From: Anadara kagoshimensis
Lineage: Eukaryota; Mollusca; Bivalvia; Arcoida; Arcidae
Reading direction: 5' to 3'
Assembly (NCBI GenBank): GCA_021292105.1
Contig: CM037871.1
Location: forward strand, 35,641,854-35,705,853
DNA length: 64,000 nt
Shown: positions 23,531 through 34,840 of the stretch, piece after piece
How positions within the stretch are numbered: the first letter of the stretch is position 1
Layout: each line of letters begins with the position of its first letter
Position numbers and translations under genes: made by a program
Notes under the pieces: model-generated
Told to the model about the DNA's origin: nothing
Database searches by the model: none
Seen by the model: the letters and a program-made list of their open reading frames with translations, nothing else

Positions 23531-24063
23531 AAAGAATATAAACACAAACTTTATATTAAATAATGGTGGTGCCAAAAATAAACCAGAAATGGTTTCCATT
23601 AAAATTATAATGTCTAATTTTAGAATTACATAATTTATGTGCGCTGTTGTGTTTTAACTTAAGTATATTAAAACACTATGATGTAACTTATCTATTCTTC
23701 TGAGTAAGTTAGGTGACAGTATTTATGTGTTAGGGTTTCTGTATAGAAGATTTATGTACAGACATTTGGTCACTAGTTGATGGACAGGTAGAGAGCGTAA
23801 AAAGGCAGGTGCTTTAATTAATGTGTCTACAGTATGTGCTATCTCAGCTTTGATAGTTCTTAGTTCAGCGGTAAGCTGGCAGAGAGATAGGTGTCCAAAC
23901 TTGGAAGTTTTCTTATCACAATTGTTACTGGACAGAGATTGTTGTGTTCTTGGTAAACATTTTATCTGTGCAGCAGTTTAATTTGGTGAACAGTTGGATT
24001 TTGTTTCTATTTTTGAAATGAGATTATATATTTAATCAGAAGGGATTAACAGATTAAGTGATC
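23531..24063 (+). other. Possible 5' region of exon 1b
   Basis: Between 23700 and 24060 the base composition is more balanced than in the surrounding intron. No convincing TATA box or acceptor defines a transcript start. It may hold the promoter and 5' UTR for exon 1b. Confidence 0.3.
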
Positions 24064-24192
24064 ATGGATTCAGATGTATTTACTATAACCACAGCAGCTG
24101 CTGGGATTACAGCCAATGGCCATCTCACTGTCACATTACCCCCTGCTCGAAAAATCAGCAACATCAGCAACCCCATGTTCAGTGGAAATCTG
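24064..24192 (+). CDS. Putative alternative first coding exon 1b of the TRPM gene
   Basis: This is 43 codons beginning MDSDVFTITTAAAGITANGH and ending ISNPMFSGNL before CTG|GTATTT at 24193. An in-frame TAA at 24055-24057 fixes the start. The ATG context is strong (A at -3, G at +4). It ends in phase 0 and so can splice to 57898 in frame. The peptide is Ala/Thr/Ser/Asn-rich and probably disordered, with an LPPARKISNIS segment that could be phosphorylated. The GC content and codon use stand out from the flanking AT-rich DNA, which supports an exon. The donor GTATTT is weak, so the true border may differ. Membership in the TRPM gene is inferred from strand, phase and position only; it could be an exon of an unrelated small transcript. 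Confidence 0.5.
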
Positions 24193-24620
24193 GTATTTAT
24201 TTTATTTCATCAATTATAAAAAAATGATTTTTGTTTAATTATGATATTACTGATATACTTTATTGCTGGATAATGATGATGCAGCTTTCATTAGTTTTTC
24301 ATTCATTCACTATAGATTTTATTTTTTTACCATATTGCAGATTTAGAGTTACACTTTAAGCAAAGTGTAAATTAATTATTTATATTTACAGCATTGCATA
24401 TAGTGCTTTTGGATGTAAAATTTAGTCAGAAAGGGGGAAAGTTGACAACTAAATACAATATGTGAGCGGAAGAATTTTTCAAAACTACAGTTCACCTCTC
24501 TTTGCTAAAATCAGATGGTGAGAAAAATTTTAAATGCTCACAGTAACTGAAAATTCAAAATCAAAAACTTTATAGATAAATGCCTTGAATTATGGGTTAA
24601 TCATAGGAAAAGTCTGAAAT

Positions 24621-24651
<31 letters not shown>

Positions 24652-25224
24652 ACCCCACCTTACAACAGTTTCTTACAACAGTTTCAGAGAAATGTTTTGT
24701 CAGCATTGTAGTACGGTAATTGTTGCAATTACTGGTTGATTATGATATATAATTTACTGGTTATAGTTAACCAATGCATATATAAAGTAATTTCTTCATA
24801 TATATAAACAATAGTGAAATTAAACACAAAAATCTGTATTATAAACATCCAAAATCTTAATGATCTTGACCTGACCTTGAATATAAAAATTTGAAGCAGG
24901 GTATTAAACATTTCAAAAACAAACAAATTTGATCCATGGTCAAGGTCATCCACCCTCCATCTTGTGTAAGAATGTCTACAGATTATGTTTAATGATGAAT
25001 CGACCTTACAAGTTTCACTTTCATATCACTTAAAATATTGAGGGAAAAATAAGGTTTGCCTATGTTGACTTTACATTATGACTGAGAAGCTGAACTCAGC
25101 ATTGACTTGAGTCATCTCACACTTTTTGTGAACCTTGAAACTCCTTAATTTTCTGTCATTTATCATATCCATGTCAACAAAATTCTTATCATTTGCATTT
25201 GGAAAAAAATATATTTGTAGTCTG
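24193..25224. other. Intron sequence without strong features; A-rich run at 24622-24653
   Basis: AT-rich DNA with an (AAT)n and poly-A stretch near 24622-24653 followed by CCCCACC. The overlapping small frames are not genes. Confidence 0.5.
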
Positions 25225-25420
25225 TGTTCAATCACGATGGGGCCCTCGTTCAACTGGCCAAGAAATAAACTTGCCCCCCAAATATTTCATCTGAGGGCCA
25301 ATATTAGCCCAATATATTTACACAGTGTTCAATCTAGAAGGGGTCCTTGCACCATTGGCCCAATGATAATTTTATCCTACAAAAATTGTCCAATTGTCAA
25401 TCTTTGCCTGTCTTTTTAAT
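25225..25420. repeat. Probable decayed MITE (GTGTTCAAT ... type)
   Basis: GTGTTCAATCACGATGGGGC and GTGTTCAATCTAGAAGGGGT lie about 100 bp apart in the same orientation. Each is followed by a GGCC-containing block, similar to the end sequences at 52411 and 54064. Borders are unclear. Confidence 0.45.
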
Positions 25421-25744
25421 CTTTGTTGATTTCTTAACATCTGTGTATATCTGATTCTGTAACTTTTTCTTCAATGCCACAAGATATATGTGATACAGGT
25501 ATAAAAATATGAAAATAAAAAGGTATCGATTTTTTAATGCTGGTCAAATAAAAAAGCACTACCATAAGTTATGTCATTATGCCAACCCCATTTTTGGAAA
25601 CAATGTTTCCAAGTTTTTGTAAAGCCTGGGGCCTGTGTGACCCAACCAACTATATTCTAGATGAAATTGTTTACTCGGAAACAAAAAACATTCCATAACA
25701 AAATAAAAGGAACCAAATAAACAACAAATGAGACCAAAGATAAA

Positions 25745-25935
25745 TATGTTATGAATAGGGCTGTAACAATATGATAAAATTGTATTGCAATATATTGTCA
25801 ACTTTGTGAAGTGTATTGCAATATGGTAAAAATTGTATTGCAATATATTGCCAACTTTGCGAAAAGTATTGCAATATGGTAAAAATTGTTTTGCAATATA
25901 TTGCCAACTTTGTAAAGAGTATTACAATATGCATT
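25745..25935. repeat. About 64-bp tandem repeat, three units
   Basis: Units contain TATTGCAATATATTG, CAACTTTG and GTATTGCAATATGG. The overlapping minus-strand open frames at 25577-26069 translate this repeat and are not supported as genes. Confidence 0.85.
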
Positions 25936-26691
25936 GGATACATATTGCCAACATAATTTTGTACATTTAAGAGAACACTGAATAAATAATTCACGACTTT
26001 GGATGGGCACTCATATAATAATAAAGGAAACACAGTGTTATGATTTAAGTGATGTGTAGAGTCCTTCAAACTGTTATTCTTGAATTATGCACATAAATGG
26101 TTTTTTTTAACCAAACAATGAACCATTGTTCTTATGATACATAAACAATATATGCAGACATTAACAAAAACACACATTTACACAGATGTATAAACACATA
26201 TGTGCCAATATGAAGCCATAATAATAAATGTTTACAAATTATCATTTAAAAAATTCATTATTTTTACATTAAGGTATTTTTGGATTAGCTTGTATTTAAG
26301 TGACATGCAGTTACAAGGAAATACTTAATTATTCAGCCTGCATCTTATTCAGGTGATAAATTACTGTTTTACATCTGTAAAGTCACATCACATCGTTGGG
26401 TGGTGTCATATCACAGCAACTCCGTTTTGCATGTTGAAAATGATTATCATTTAAATGTCTTTAATAACTTTGTTCCTGGGTTTCACAATTACAATTACTG
26501 TAAACATCCTATTTATTGAGCACCTTAATAATTTAAACAATTGGAGTATAATAGACTATAATAATGGAGTTGATTAGAGAACCAGTATTTCAATTCCTTT
26601 GAACATTTAAGAAGATTTTATAAAAAGAAAAAAAAGTTACAAGTCTAGGACTGGCTGACTGGCTTATGTTTTGGCCCCGTCCTAACTATGA
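25936..26691. other. Intron sequence without recognised features
   Basis: AT-rich. No feature was recognised. Confidence 0.5.
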
Positions 26692-28650
26692 TTTTTAGCT
26701 CACCTGAGCCAAAGGCTCAGATGAGCTATTGCAATCTATCACCGTCCGTCGTCCGTCGTGTGTAAACTTTACATTTTAATCTTCTCCTCCAAAACTACTG
26801 GGCCATATTTGATGAAACTTAGTGATTATCATGCCTGGGTAGCAGCCTTTCAAAATTGTGTTCGGGGTTTGGCCACGCCCAACAAGATGGCCGCTGTTAC
26901 TAAAAATAGCAAAAAGACAAAAAAATCTTCTTCTCTGAAACCAAAAGGTGCAGGCAAATTTTGATTGGATATTTGGATTCAGCATACCTGGGAACATTAA
27001 AATTGTGTTTTTCATGAAAATTAGACGAAAAATAGGTTACGCGTTTTTTGCGTAAAATTACGTAATTTTTAAAATGAGACATTTATTGTTATAACTTCAT
27101 AACGGCTGAAGATAATTGTATGGAGTTTTCACTGTTGATCTTGTCTTGCAATTTTCTTCCAATTGATGTCAAGGTCGAAGGTCAAGGTCATGTCCTAGTT
27201 TTGACCTTTGATAAAAAATGCTATTTTTTTAACATTTCTCGTGAAAATGGCGTAGGATTTTCAGTTACTTGTAGGTATTAACATGACGATCATTTTGATA
27301 CATAGATCAGGGTCATGGGTTCAAAGATCAAGGTCACAGATGTCCAAGAATACCAAAATAGTTAATTATCTCAAAAACTATAAACTTTTTGTATAGGCAT
27401 GTATATTGGAATATTGTAGGTATTGGCCTAACGATAATTTTGATATATAGATAAAGGTCATAGGTTCAAAGGTCAAGGTCATAGACGCGAACGAATACTT
27501 AAATGGTTAATTATCTCAAAAACTATAAACTTTTTGTATAGGCATGTATGAATGAAGGTCATAGGTTCAAAGATCAAGGTCATAGAATTGAACGAATATT
27601 TAAATGGTTAATTATCTCAAAAACTATAAACGTTTTGTATAGGCATGTATATTGGAATATTGTAGGTATTGGTCTAACGATCATTTTGATATATGAATGA
27701 AGGTCATAGGTTCAAAGGTCAAGGTCATAGCTGCAAACGAATATTTGAATGGTTAATTATCTCAAAAACTATAAACTTTTTGTATAGGCATGTGTATTAG
27801 AATATTGTAGGCATTTGCACAACAATCATTTTGATATATGAATGAAGTTCATAGGTTCAAAGGTCAAGGTCATAGACGCGAACGAATACTTAAATGGTTA
27901 ATTATCTCAAAAACTATAAACTTTTTGTATAGGCATGTATATTAGAATATTGTAGGTATTGGCCTATTGATCATTTTGATATATGAATGAAGGTCATAGG
28001 TTCAAAGGTCAAGGTCATAGATGCAAATGAATACTTAAAAGGTTAATTATCTCAAAAACTATAAACTTTTTGTATAGGCATGTATATTGGAATAAGGTAC
28101 GTATTGGCCTAACGATCATTTTGATATATGAATGAAGGTCATAGGTTCAAAGGTCAAGGTCATAGACGCGAACGAATACTTAAATGGTTAATTATCTCAA
28201 AAACTATAAACTTTTTGTATAGGCATGTACATTGGAATATTGTAGGCATTTGCACAACAATCATTTTGATATATGAATGAAGGTCATAGATTTAAAGGTC
28301 AAGGTCATAGATGCAAACGAATACTTAAATGGTTAATTATCTCAAAAACTATAAACTCTTTGTATAGGCATGTATATTGGAATACTGTAGGTATTGGCCT
28401 AATGCACATTTTAATATACAGATGTTTTAGCTGTTTATAAATAATATATTGTAGCTAGACTTTAAATATGTTATATATAGCATACTTATATAATAATTAT
28501 TATAATTAATTTGCAAAAATACTTGCATATTATTGGCCCTTACTGCTGAAAATTTTGATATTCTCTTTTATTAATGTCATTGACCATTGAACCTCTGCAT
28601 AAGATATGTACTCTTCTTCAGGTGAGCGTTAAGGCCCATGGGCCTCTTGT
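26692..28650 (+). mobile_element. Terminal-hairpin non-autonomous element, long core array
   Basis: It has the same ends as the element at 8503: a 5' hairpin around AGCTCACCTGAGCC and the 3' palindrome GGCCCATGGGCC followed by TCTTGTTT. From about 27300 to 28400 it carries eight or so tandem units of about 145 bp, each with AGGTTCAAAGGTCAAGGTCA and a GGTTAATTATCTCAAAAACT block; one unit near 27550 is about 40 bp short. The 8.5-kb copy has about three units, so the arrays differ in copy number between insertions. There is no coding capacity. I infer a Helitron-like element resembling bivalve pearl elements, which also carry internal satellites. Confidence 0.85.
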
Positions 28651-29842
28651 TTATCTGTAAATTCTGTAATTTATTCAAGTAATTTTGTTTCATTTAAACA
28701 TTTGTCTTTTAATTTGATTCATTTGTTTCATGTATGTGTATTATGTTTTTTTTACAAAACAATTCATTTAAATGTTCTATAATAGTGAATGGATAAAAGC
28801 CAAGAAACACAATTGTGATTTGAGAAATTCATCTTACAGTCTATACAAGCTGTCCATGCTATAAATTATTAAAGACAACTCTTTATGCTTTCCAGTTTGC
28901 ACCATGGCAACAATACATGTATTTGAATGATAATTCTTTTTTTTCAATTTTTGAATCTGAATAGTTTCAGTGTAAAAAAAATCAAAAGAAATAGATATAT
29001 AAATTATCAATGTTTCTTTATTATTATTATAAGTCAATTTTCGTTATTAATTGAAATTAATTTTAATGAAATTAAAATTTTTGACTCTGAATATAATTTC
29101 AGTGTAAAAATTCAAAACTAAATACATTGGTGTAATTATCACCGTTTCAGTATTTTCATAAGTCAGTTTTCATTATTATTTTTACTAAGACTTACAAGAT
29201 TTAATTATCAATGTTGCAGTATTATCATAACTTCATATTTTCATCATTACCGTAATTTTCACTTGACTTATTGAAATTTATTTCTCAATTTTTTGGTCAT
29301 TATTTTGGATGATATGTCCTTGATAAAGTGTTCAGATAATGCAGCAATACAGTGCAATTGTTAATAAAACTATCATATATATGTGATAATTTTCGTCCCT
29401 TTGATGTGTTTGATGATGTTTTTTATTGTAAATCAAACTATAAAAGCCTGAAGGTAACAACTTAACAACCTATCCATTGTTTGTTAATGAGGAAACATTG
29501 ACAAGTTAACAATGACACATGTATAATGCACTCTGTCAGTACGGTCTGGGGGTGAAGGTAGTTGTGTCTGTGGGGGTAAATGTTTACTGTCTGTACTGGA
29601 CATATTATTACATCTTTTACATCTTTACACACAGATTGACATGATAATTACTTCTTAAACTGTCAAATAGTCACTTATATTTATAGGATATATAGTTTTC
29701 TTTTTCTTTTGTTTGTGTGATATCATTGCCAAAGGTTATTGGAAATAAATTAAACCTTTTTATTGATGTAAAACAAACATTTATGAGCTTAATAATAATA
29801 ATTGAAACTTCATTTTTCTCATGAGAATTATATTTAGGAACA
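28651..29842. other. Intron sequence, AT-rich, with diverged local repeats
   Basis: Blocks around TTTCAGTGTAAAAATTCAAA recur loosely between 28940 and 29260, suggesting old tandem duplication. No exon or element border was recognised. Confidence 0.45.
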
Positions 29843-30074
29843 GCCCCGGTTTCACACTCATTCCTTAGCTAAGATTTTCCTTAGCTTATATCTTTCAGAA
29901 TTACAAATCTTTATAATTTTGTTAATTTTTAAAGATATTCAGAAATTTAAGGTGTCATTTTGAAGATTAAAACATGCAAAAAAAAAAAAAAATTCAGCAG
30001 TTCCAAAAAGACCAAATTTGCTAAATTTAAGTTAAGGAAAATCTTAGCTAAGGAATGATTGTGAAACCAGGGCC
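29843..30074. mobile_element. MITE family K (CCTGGTTTCAC termini), copy 1
   Basis: The left end CCCCGGTTTCACACTCATTC continues into CTTAGCTAAGATTTTCC, mirrored on the right by GGAAAATCTTAGCTAAGGAA and GTGAAACCAGGGCC. The arms are about 40 bp. A second copy follows directly and a third is at 52780. Confidence 0.85.
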
Positions 30075-30761
30075 AGGCCACAGTTTCCAGGGTTCGTACA
30101 GGCCTGGAAAAGTCCTTAAATTTTGAGGTATGCCCTAAAAAGACCCTAAAAACAAATCTGACCCTAAAAAGCCCTTGAATTTATCCTGAAAGCCCAAAAA
30201 AGCCCTTGAATTTGGCCAGTTGGGTGTCTGTATTTTGATATTAAGTGGTTGCAAATAGATTTATATATATAAATAAATAAATTAATTGATAAGTTGCATT
30301 GAAATTAGCAATTTAAAGGTACCTGGCCCTCCCGAACGCCTTCAACCTCCACTTCAAGTGTCGTTACTATGGACACGTAAGTAATTGTTTTATTGATTTA
30401 ATTGTTTTGCACCAATATTTTATTTTGCTTAAATTGTCCCTTTGATTAGGCCTTAAATTTGCAAATAAGACCCTTAAAAAGACCCAATAAAGTCCTTGAA
30501 TTAGGAATCCTAATGTCTGTACGTACCCTGGTTTCACACTCATTCCTTAACTTAAATCTGGCAAGTAATGGCAGTATTTTATGGTACATACCACAAATAT
30601 AAAGTTTCAATAAAACTACAGTAGAAATGAAAAGCTTAGATTGTCTAAATGACACCTTAAATTCATGAATATCTTGAAAACATAACAAAATTATTCAATT
30701 TGCCATCTTTATATTAAGTTCAGGGAAATCTTAGTTAAGAAATGATTGTGAAACTGGGGCT
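30075..30761. mobile_element. MITE family K, copy 2, split by a hAT-like insertion
   Basis: The left end GGCCACAGTTTC (30076-30087) resumes at 30531 as GTTTCACACTCATTCC. The element ends with GATTGTGAAACTGGGGC at about 30760. The sequence 30088-30530 between them is a separate element. Joined conceptually, the pieces match family K from end to end, so the insertion is younger than the MITE. Confidence 0.8.
30088..30530. mobile_element. hAT-like non-autonomous element with GTTTC duplication
   Basis: The ends CAGGGTTCGTACAG and CTGTACGTACCCTG are inverted repeats with one mismatch. GTTTC at 30083-30087 is repeated at 30531-30535. Subterminal blocks resemble CCTTGAATTTGG in both orientations (AAAAAGCCCTTGAATTTGGC and AAAGTCCTTGAATTAGGA). 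I recall CAGGGTTCGTAC ends as typical of hAT elements. An unusually GC-rich island lies inside at 30319-30376. Confidence 0.82.
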
Positions 30762-30840
30762 AGGGTATTTGTTGTAGAAACTTGGATCAATATTAATTTG
30801 CTTACTTTGACCTTTAGCTCCCAGTAGAACTTACTTAGGC

Positions 30841-31110
30841 CATTGATGAAATCTCTCCATATGGCTCTATTTTGTGGAAGTTTATCTATGCCCGACCTGT
30901 GTATCCCTTCAGTTAAGTTCTTTGACAGGGCGTTGATGAAATCTCTCTTTCTGGCTCTATTTTGTGCAAGTTTATTTATGTCCAACCCTTGTATCCCTTC
31001 AGTTTAGTTCTTTGAAAGGAAGTTGATGAAATCTCTCCATCTGGCTCTATTTTGTGCAAGTTTATCTATGGCCAACCTGTGTATCACTTCAGTTCAGTTC
31101 TTGAACAGTA
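30841..31110 (-). repeat. 90-bp tandem repeat derived from a reverse transcriptase C-terminus
   Basis: Three units start at 30841, 30931 and 31021 with GTTGATGAAATCTCTC-type sequence. On the minus strand each unit encodes a version of DKLAQNRARxRDFINxLSK. This resembles the LAQNRTSWRRVVSGL tail of the LINE at 23074-23271. The 90-bp period keeps the frame open (30731-30985). I infer that a LINE 3' fragment was amplified in tandem; it is not a functional gene. Confidence 0.7.
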
Positions 31111-32267
31111 TTCTCTTTTTTTTAAGTTGATCACTGTGCCTTAGTTTTAAGACTGCTGGATGAGAAACAATATACTGTAAAATGTCAATGCAACACCATG
31201 ACCATCTGTTCAGATCTAAGTAAACTGATTTGGAGACTTACAGAGAAAAACAATGGGAGAGAGAGCACTGCTTGTTGTTAGTAGTAACAGGGACTTCACA
31301 GCAGCTTCGAAGGGTTGCTGGAAGCCCTCTACTGTTTTCACATGCACAATTTCATCTTCTAGATGGTTCCACTTCAGTACTGTTTTGATGAAGAATGAGG
31401 TTCTAAATTGTTAAGTGTTGACCATTTGTAGTTGATAACTTTTGGAATTTTTTTTACACTTTCATATTGCTTACAATATTCTCAAAAAAAAAACCAAATC
31501 AAATGTTGTAGCCATTATGTTGGGTTTGGGTACGATGTTTTGGGGAAAAAAACCTATGATATTTACTGCATTGCATGATATAAAGGAATTAAAATAAGAG
31601 GAAAATCACTGACCAGCAAATTAAGATTAAAAAAGACTTAAAAACCGGCTTTTTATGAAGTATTTTAAACCCCTCCAAAATTAAATTCAGAAGTTTGTAG
31701 AGGGTGCATGTATGCTATTGGAATTCTTAATATTTTAAGTCAAAATCTCATATACATGAAATGAAAGTTAAAATAATAAAATTTTTGCCAAGTTAATTGA
31801 ATTACAGTCAAAACAGTAAAAAACATCCGAATTTGATTGAAAAGCTTAAGGTAAACAGCAGTGTATATTCTTTAAAGTGATGCACATATTAGACTTTTGT
31901 TTATGCTTAATTTGCATTCTTCGTTTTTATTGTCCCCATTATGACACAATTTATGCTTTATTTTGATATGTCCATCAGCATGCATTCTTTATCATGCTGT
32001 GACCTTGTTTTGACATACATGTCACAATGCATGTCCTTTATACAGTCTAAAAATAGAAATATGTTTTATTCATGGTTTTAATTCTCCTAAGAACATGATT
32101 CATAGAGGTTTTAAAATTTTATCCTTGAAAACTTACATGTATATGAGTTAATTGAAAATGTAGATGTAAATTTTAACTTTTAAATGGATTTAAATAGGAA
32201 ATTAAGATTTTAATTAACTTAACATCCCTTAGTTTCTTGGTTATTACATAATGGTCATTATTCAGTG
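31111..32267. other. Intron sequence without recognised features
   Basis: AT-rich. No exon, tRNA-like block or element border was recognised. Confidence 0.5.
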
Positions 32268-32507
32268 TATAGGCAAACAACATTGACCTGTCCGCTTGAC
32301 CTTTAATTTTGATTTAAATATTTATTATGAACAGGTAAATTTTAGTAATAGGGATCACACATGTTTATTTTGTCTATATGATGTGAACACTACTCATGGG
32401 CATTGTGGAACCGGGAATCCTTACGCTACCCATGTATTGGGTGGACTCTCTTATATGAATACTTCTTATTAAAGGTCAAACGGACAGGTCAAAGTTGTTT
32501 GCCTATA
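32268..32507. mobile_element. MITE family M (TAGGCAAACAACATTGACC termini)
   Basis: 240 bp. The left end TATAGGCAAACAACATTGAC continues CTGTCC(G)CTTGACCTTTAA. The right end is its complement, TTAAAGGTCAAACGGACAGG through GTTTGCCTATA, giving arms of about 40 bp. TA may be the target duplication. The same termini bound the composite element at 58035-58816. Only about 160 bp of unrelated interior remains here. Confidence 0.9.
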
Positions 32508-33247
32508 CATATATATATGTTGTTGTTTTGTTTACTTAGCATGTTTTGAAATCATTGATATTTCAAACTGCTAATTTGAAATGTTACTGCTGAGCGGAGT
32601 AAACTTGATGCATGTAAGTAAAAGGTCCACTATCACATGTTGTCATGGCAGCCAGTTTTTGAATCATTTGTCTCGATTTCTTAGAAAATTTTGGAAATAT
32701 TGCATAATATATATAAATGCATGTTTAACTGTCGGTAATTATTATTATACAATGTACATAGATCTAAGGAATAGAGCTGTCCTTGATAGATCAATATATC
32801 GATAGATCATAGATAAAAGCCATTGTTACAATATATCGATAGATTTTTTGAGTATCAATATTAACAAAAATGGCTGCCCGTTCATAGCTAAGGTTGGAGT
32901 AGTCAATGACACATAAATTAACCTGTTGTAAATGTATTTTAATAACAACCCATCATTTTGAGGTATCTCAAAACCAACTGACATACAAAACAGAGTGCAT
33001 ATAATTTTAGAAACATTTAAGACAACACCAGACATGAAAAATAATTTGTCTATAAAAGATTTGGTCTACAGAAATTGCTACACCTATCTCTAGTTTTCTT
33101 GAGTTCCCAATGGTTCCAGTTTTTAGGAAAACTCAAAATTCCTTAAGACGGACTTAAATCCAGAAATATTAGTCTTACACTATTAGCAAGTGCTCAGTGC
33201 TAGTTTAATTATCGGACAGACTGTAGTATATCATGTTTATACTCTAG
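32508..33247. other. Intron sequence without supported features
   Basis: A short ATG frame at 32581-32613 ends in phase 0 before a perfect GTAAGT, but has no other support. The remainder is AT-rich with overlapping chance frames. Confidence 0.45.
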
Positions 33248-33535
33248 TTATACCCCTGCAAACAAAGTTTAGGGGGGTATATAGGAATCACCCTGTCTGT
33301 CTGTCTGTCTCTCCATCTGGTTGTCTGTCCCCAATTTAGTGTCCTCTCTATATCTTTCATGTCTATGGATGGATTTTGATCAAACTTGGCACAAATGTAA
33401 ACCAACATGAGAGGATGTCATGTGTCGCATACCAAATTTATGTGCATAAGTCAAAGGTCAAGGTCAGGAGGTCAGTTTGGGGGGGGGGGGGGGGGGGCAG
33501 GGGTTATTTGGCTCTTAAGAGACAGTTCTAGTTTT
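33248..33535 (+). mobile_element. Terminal-hairpin repeat (TATACCCC ... GGGGTATA), copy 2
   Basis: The 5' hairpin is TATACCCC, a loop, then GGGGGGTATATA. It continues CACCCTGTCTGTCTGTCTGT, CATGTCTATGGATGGATTTT and CTTGGCACAAATGTAAACCA. It ends with the palindrome CTCTTAAGAG followed by ACAGTTCTAG. It is collinear with 18332-18598. A 19-base poly-G run is at 33479-33497. Confidence 0.82.
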
Positions 33536-34214
33536 GTTTGGCCATTCTGTGAATTTCATATCTGTCCTAAAATTGGATTATTTTTCATTAAGAGATTTTT
33601 TGTAAAATGTTCTAATGCTGTTGAAATCCCAGGGTATTTACAATGTTATTAAAATCCTCACTACATTAGATGAATATGAATGATTTGATACTGTGTTTTA
33701 CAGGAACTTGATAATGCAACATGCTTCCAACCTCTTAATTGCTAAATTGGGCTGACACTTTTGCAGTTATTGATATTTACAATGGTAATTCAAGCATTTC
33801 AAGTTGTGTACCATTATTTAGCTTGTTACATAATATTCAAATTGTCGTAAATTATTACCAGTGAACAGAATGACAGGTTGGAAAAGTTATGTTTGACAGT
33901 CACAGTGAAAAATGAGATGAATTAATTCAACAACTAATATTGCTACAAACAGATATAAGATCAATGCTACATAGAAATGACATCAATTGTTTGTAATAAA
34001 TAATAATATTTTGAGAAAAAATCATTTCCTACTGCTGATTTTAATAAAATCCCAAAAATATTTTCAATTATCATGAGAATATTACACTGCTTTCATGAAC
34101 ATTGTTCCACCAAGTTCTAACAAATTCTAATAGAATTTAAGATGTTTCTTTCTGCTTGCATACAAGAGCATTATGCAACATTGATTATGGAAATTTATTA
34201 CTTTCTTCATTTTT
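33536..34214. other. Intron sequence without recognised features
   Basis: AT-rich. No feature was recognised. Confidence 0.5.
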
Positions 34215-34583
34215 CAATTAATTTGCAACCACTGCGGTAGCTTAGTTGGTAGAGTGCTCGCTCCATAAGTGGGAGGTCATGGGTTTGATCCCCGGCCAGG
34301 TCTGACCCAAGACTTGAAAGTGGGTAATGACTTTTCTTTCGCCAGTACTCGACATTAAAAAATGAAGGTCACTGTTCTTTGGGATGGGAACTTAAAATAA
34401 ATGAGGTGCTGTGTCACGGTGGGCTTGGCACACTGAAGAACCCTGCTGTATAATGCCATCAGTACAACACACAGGCAAAATTTCTGCACTTTCACCTATA
34501 GCTGGTGATGTCTCAATATTAGTGAAATATTCTTGACTAGGACGTTAAACACCATTACTCAACTCAACTCAATTAACTTGCAA
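34215..34583 (+). mobile_element. tRNA-derived SINE, family A, with 14-bp target duplication
   Basis: CAATTAATTTGCAA at 34215-34228 and CAATTAACTTGCAA at 34570-34583 match at 13 of 14 positions. The head has an A box (GGTAGCTTAGTTGGTAGAG) and a B box (GGGTTTGATCCCC). The body ends GACGTTAAACACCATT followed by an (ACTCA)n tail. This is the best-preserved plus-strand copy of the family. Confidence 0.92.
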
Positions 34584-34639
34584 TAATATGAAATGTTTTA
34601 GAAGAATTTATAATGTTTATTATGAATGATATTTTATGC

Positions 34640-34840
34640 CCCAGTCAAGTCACTTTAAATATGGAAGCAGTCAGTTCAAGAATGGTCGAGGAAACAGGAG
34701 TTTCGAAAGAAAACCACCGACCTTCGGCTAGCGAGCTCATGAACATTCTCACAGTAGGAGCTGTATCGAGTGAGATGTGAACATAGGTGGTGAGGGGCTG
34801 TGATCTGTAAGCATACTTAAGTTTAGGCCACTTGGCAAAA
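34640..34840. mobile_element. SINE family C fragment
   Basis: CCAGTCAAGTCAC, then GGTCGAGGAAACAGGAGT, AAAACCACCGACCTTCGGCT and GTGAACATAGGTGGTGAGGG follow the order seen in the 63-kb array. Confidence 0.65.

Noticed and set aside
32581..32613. Eleven-codon ATG frame ending in phase 0 before GTAAGT, as another TRPM first exon
   Set aside because: A perfect GTAAGT is expected roughly 20 times by chance on this strand, and the peptide is too short to judge.
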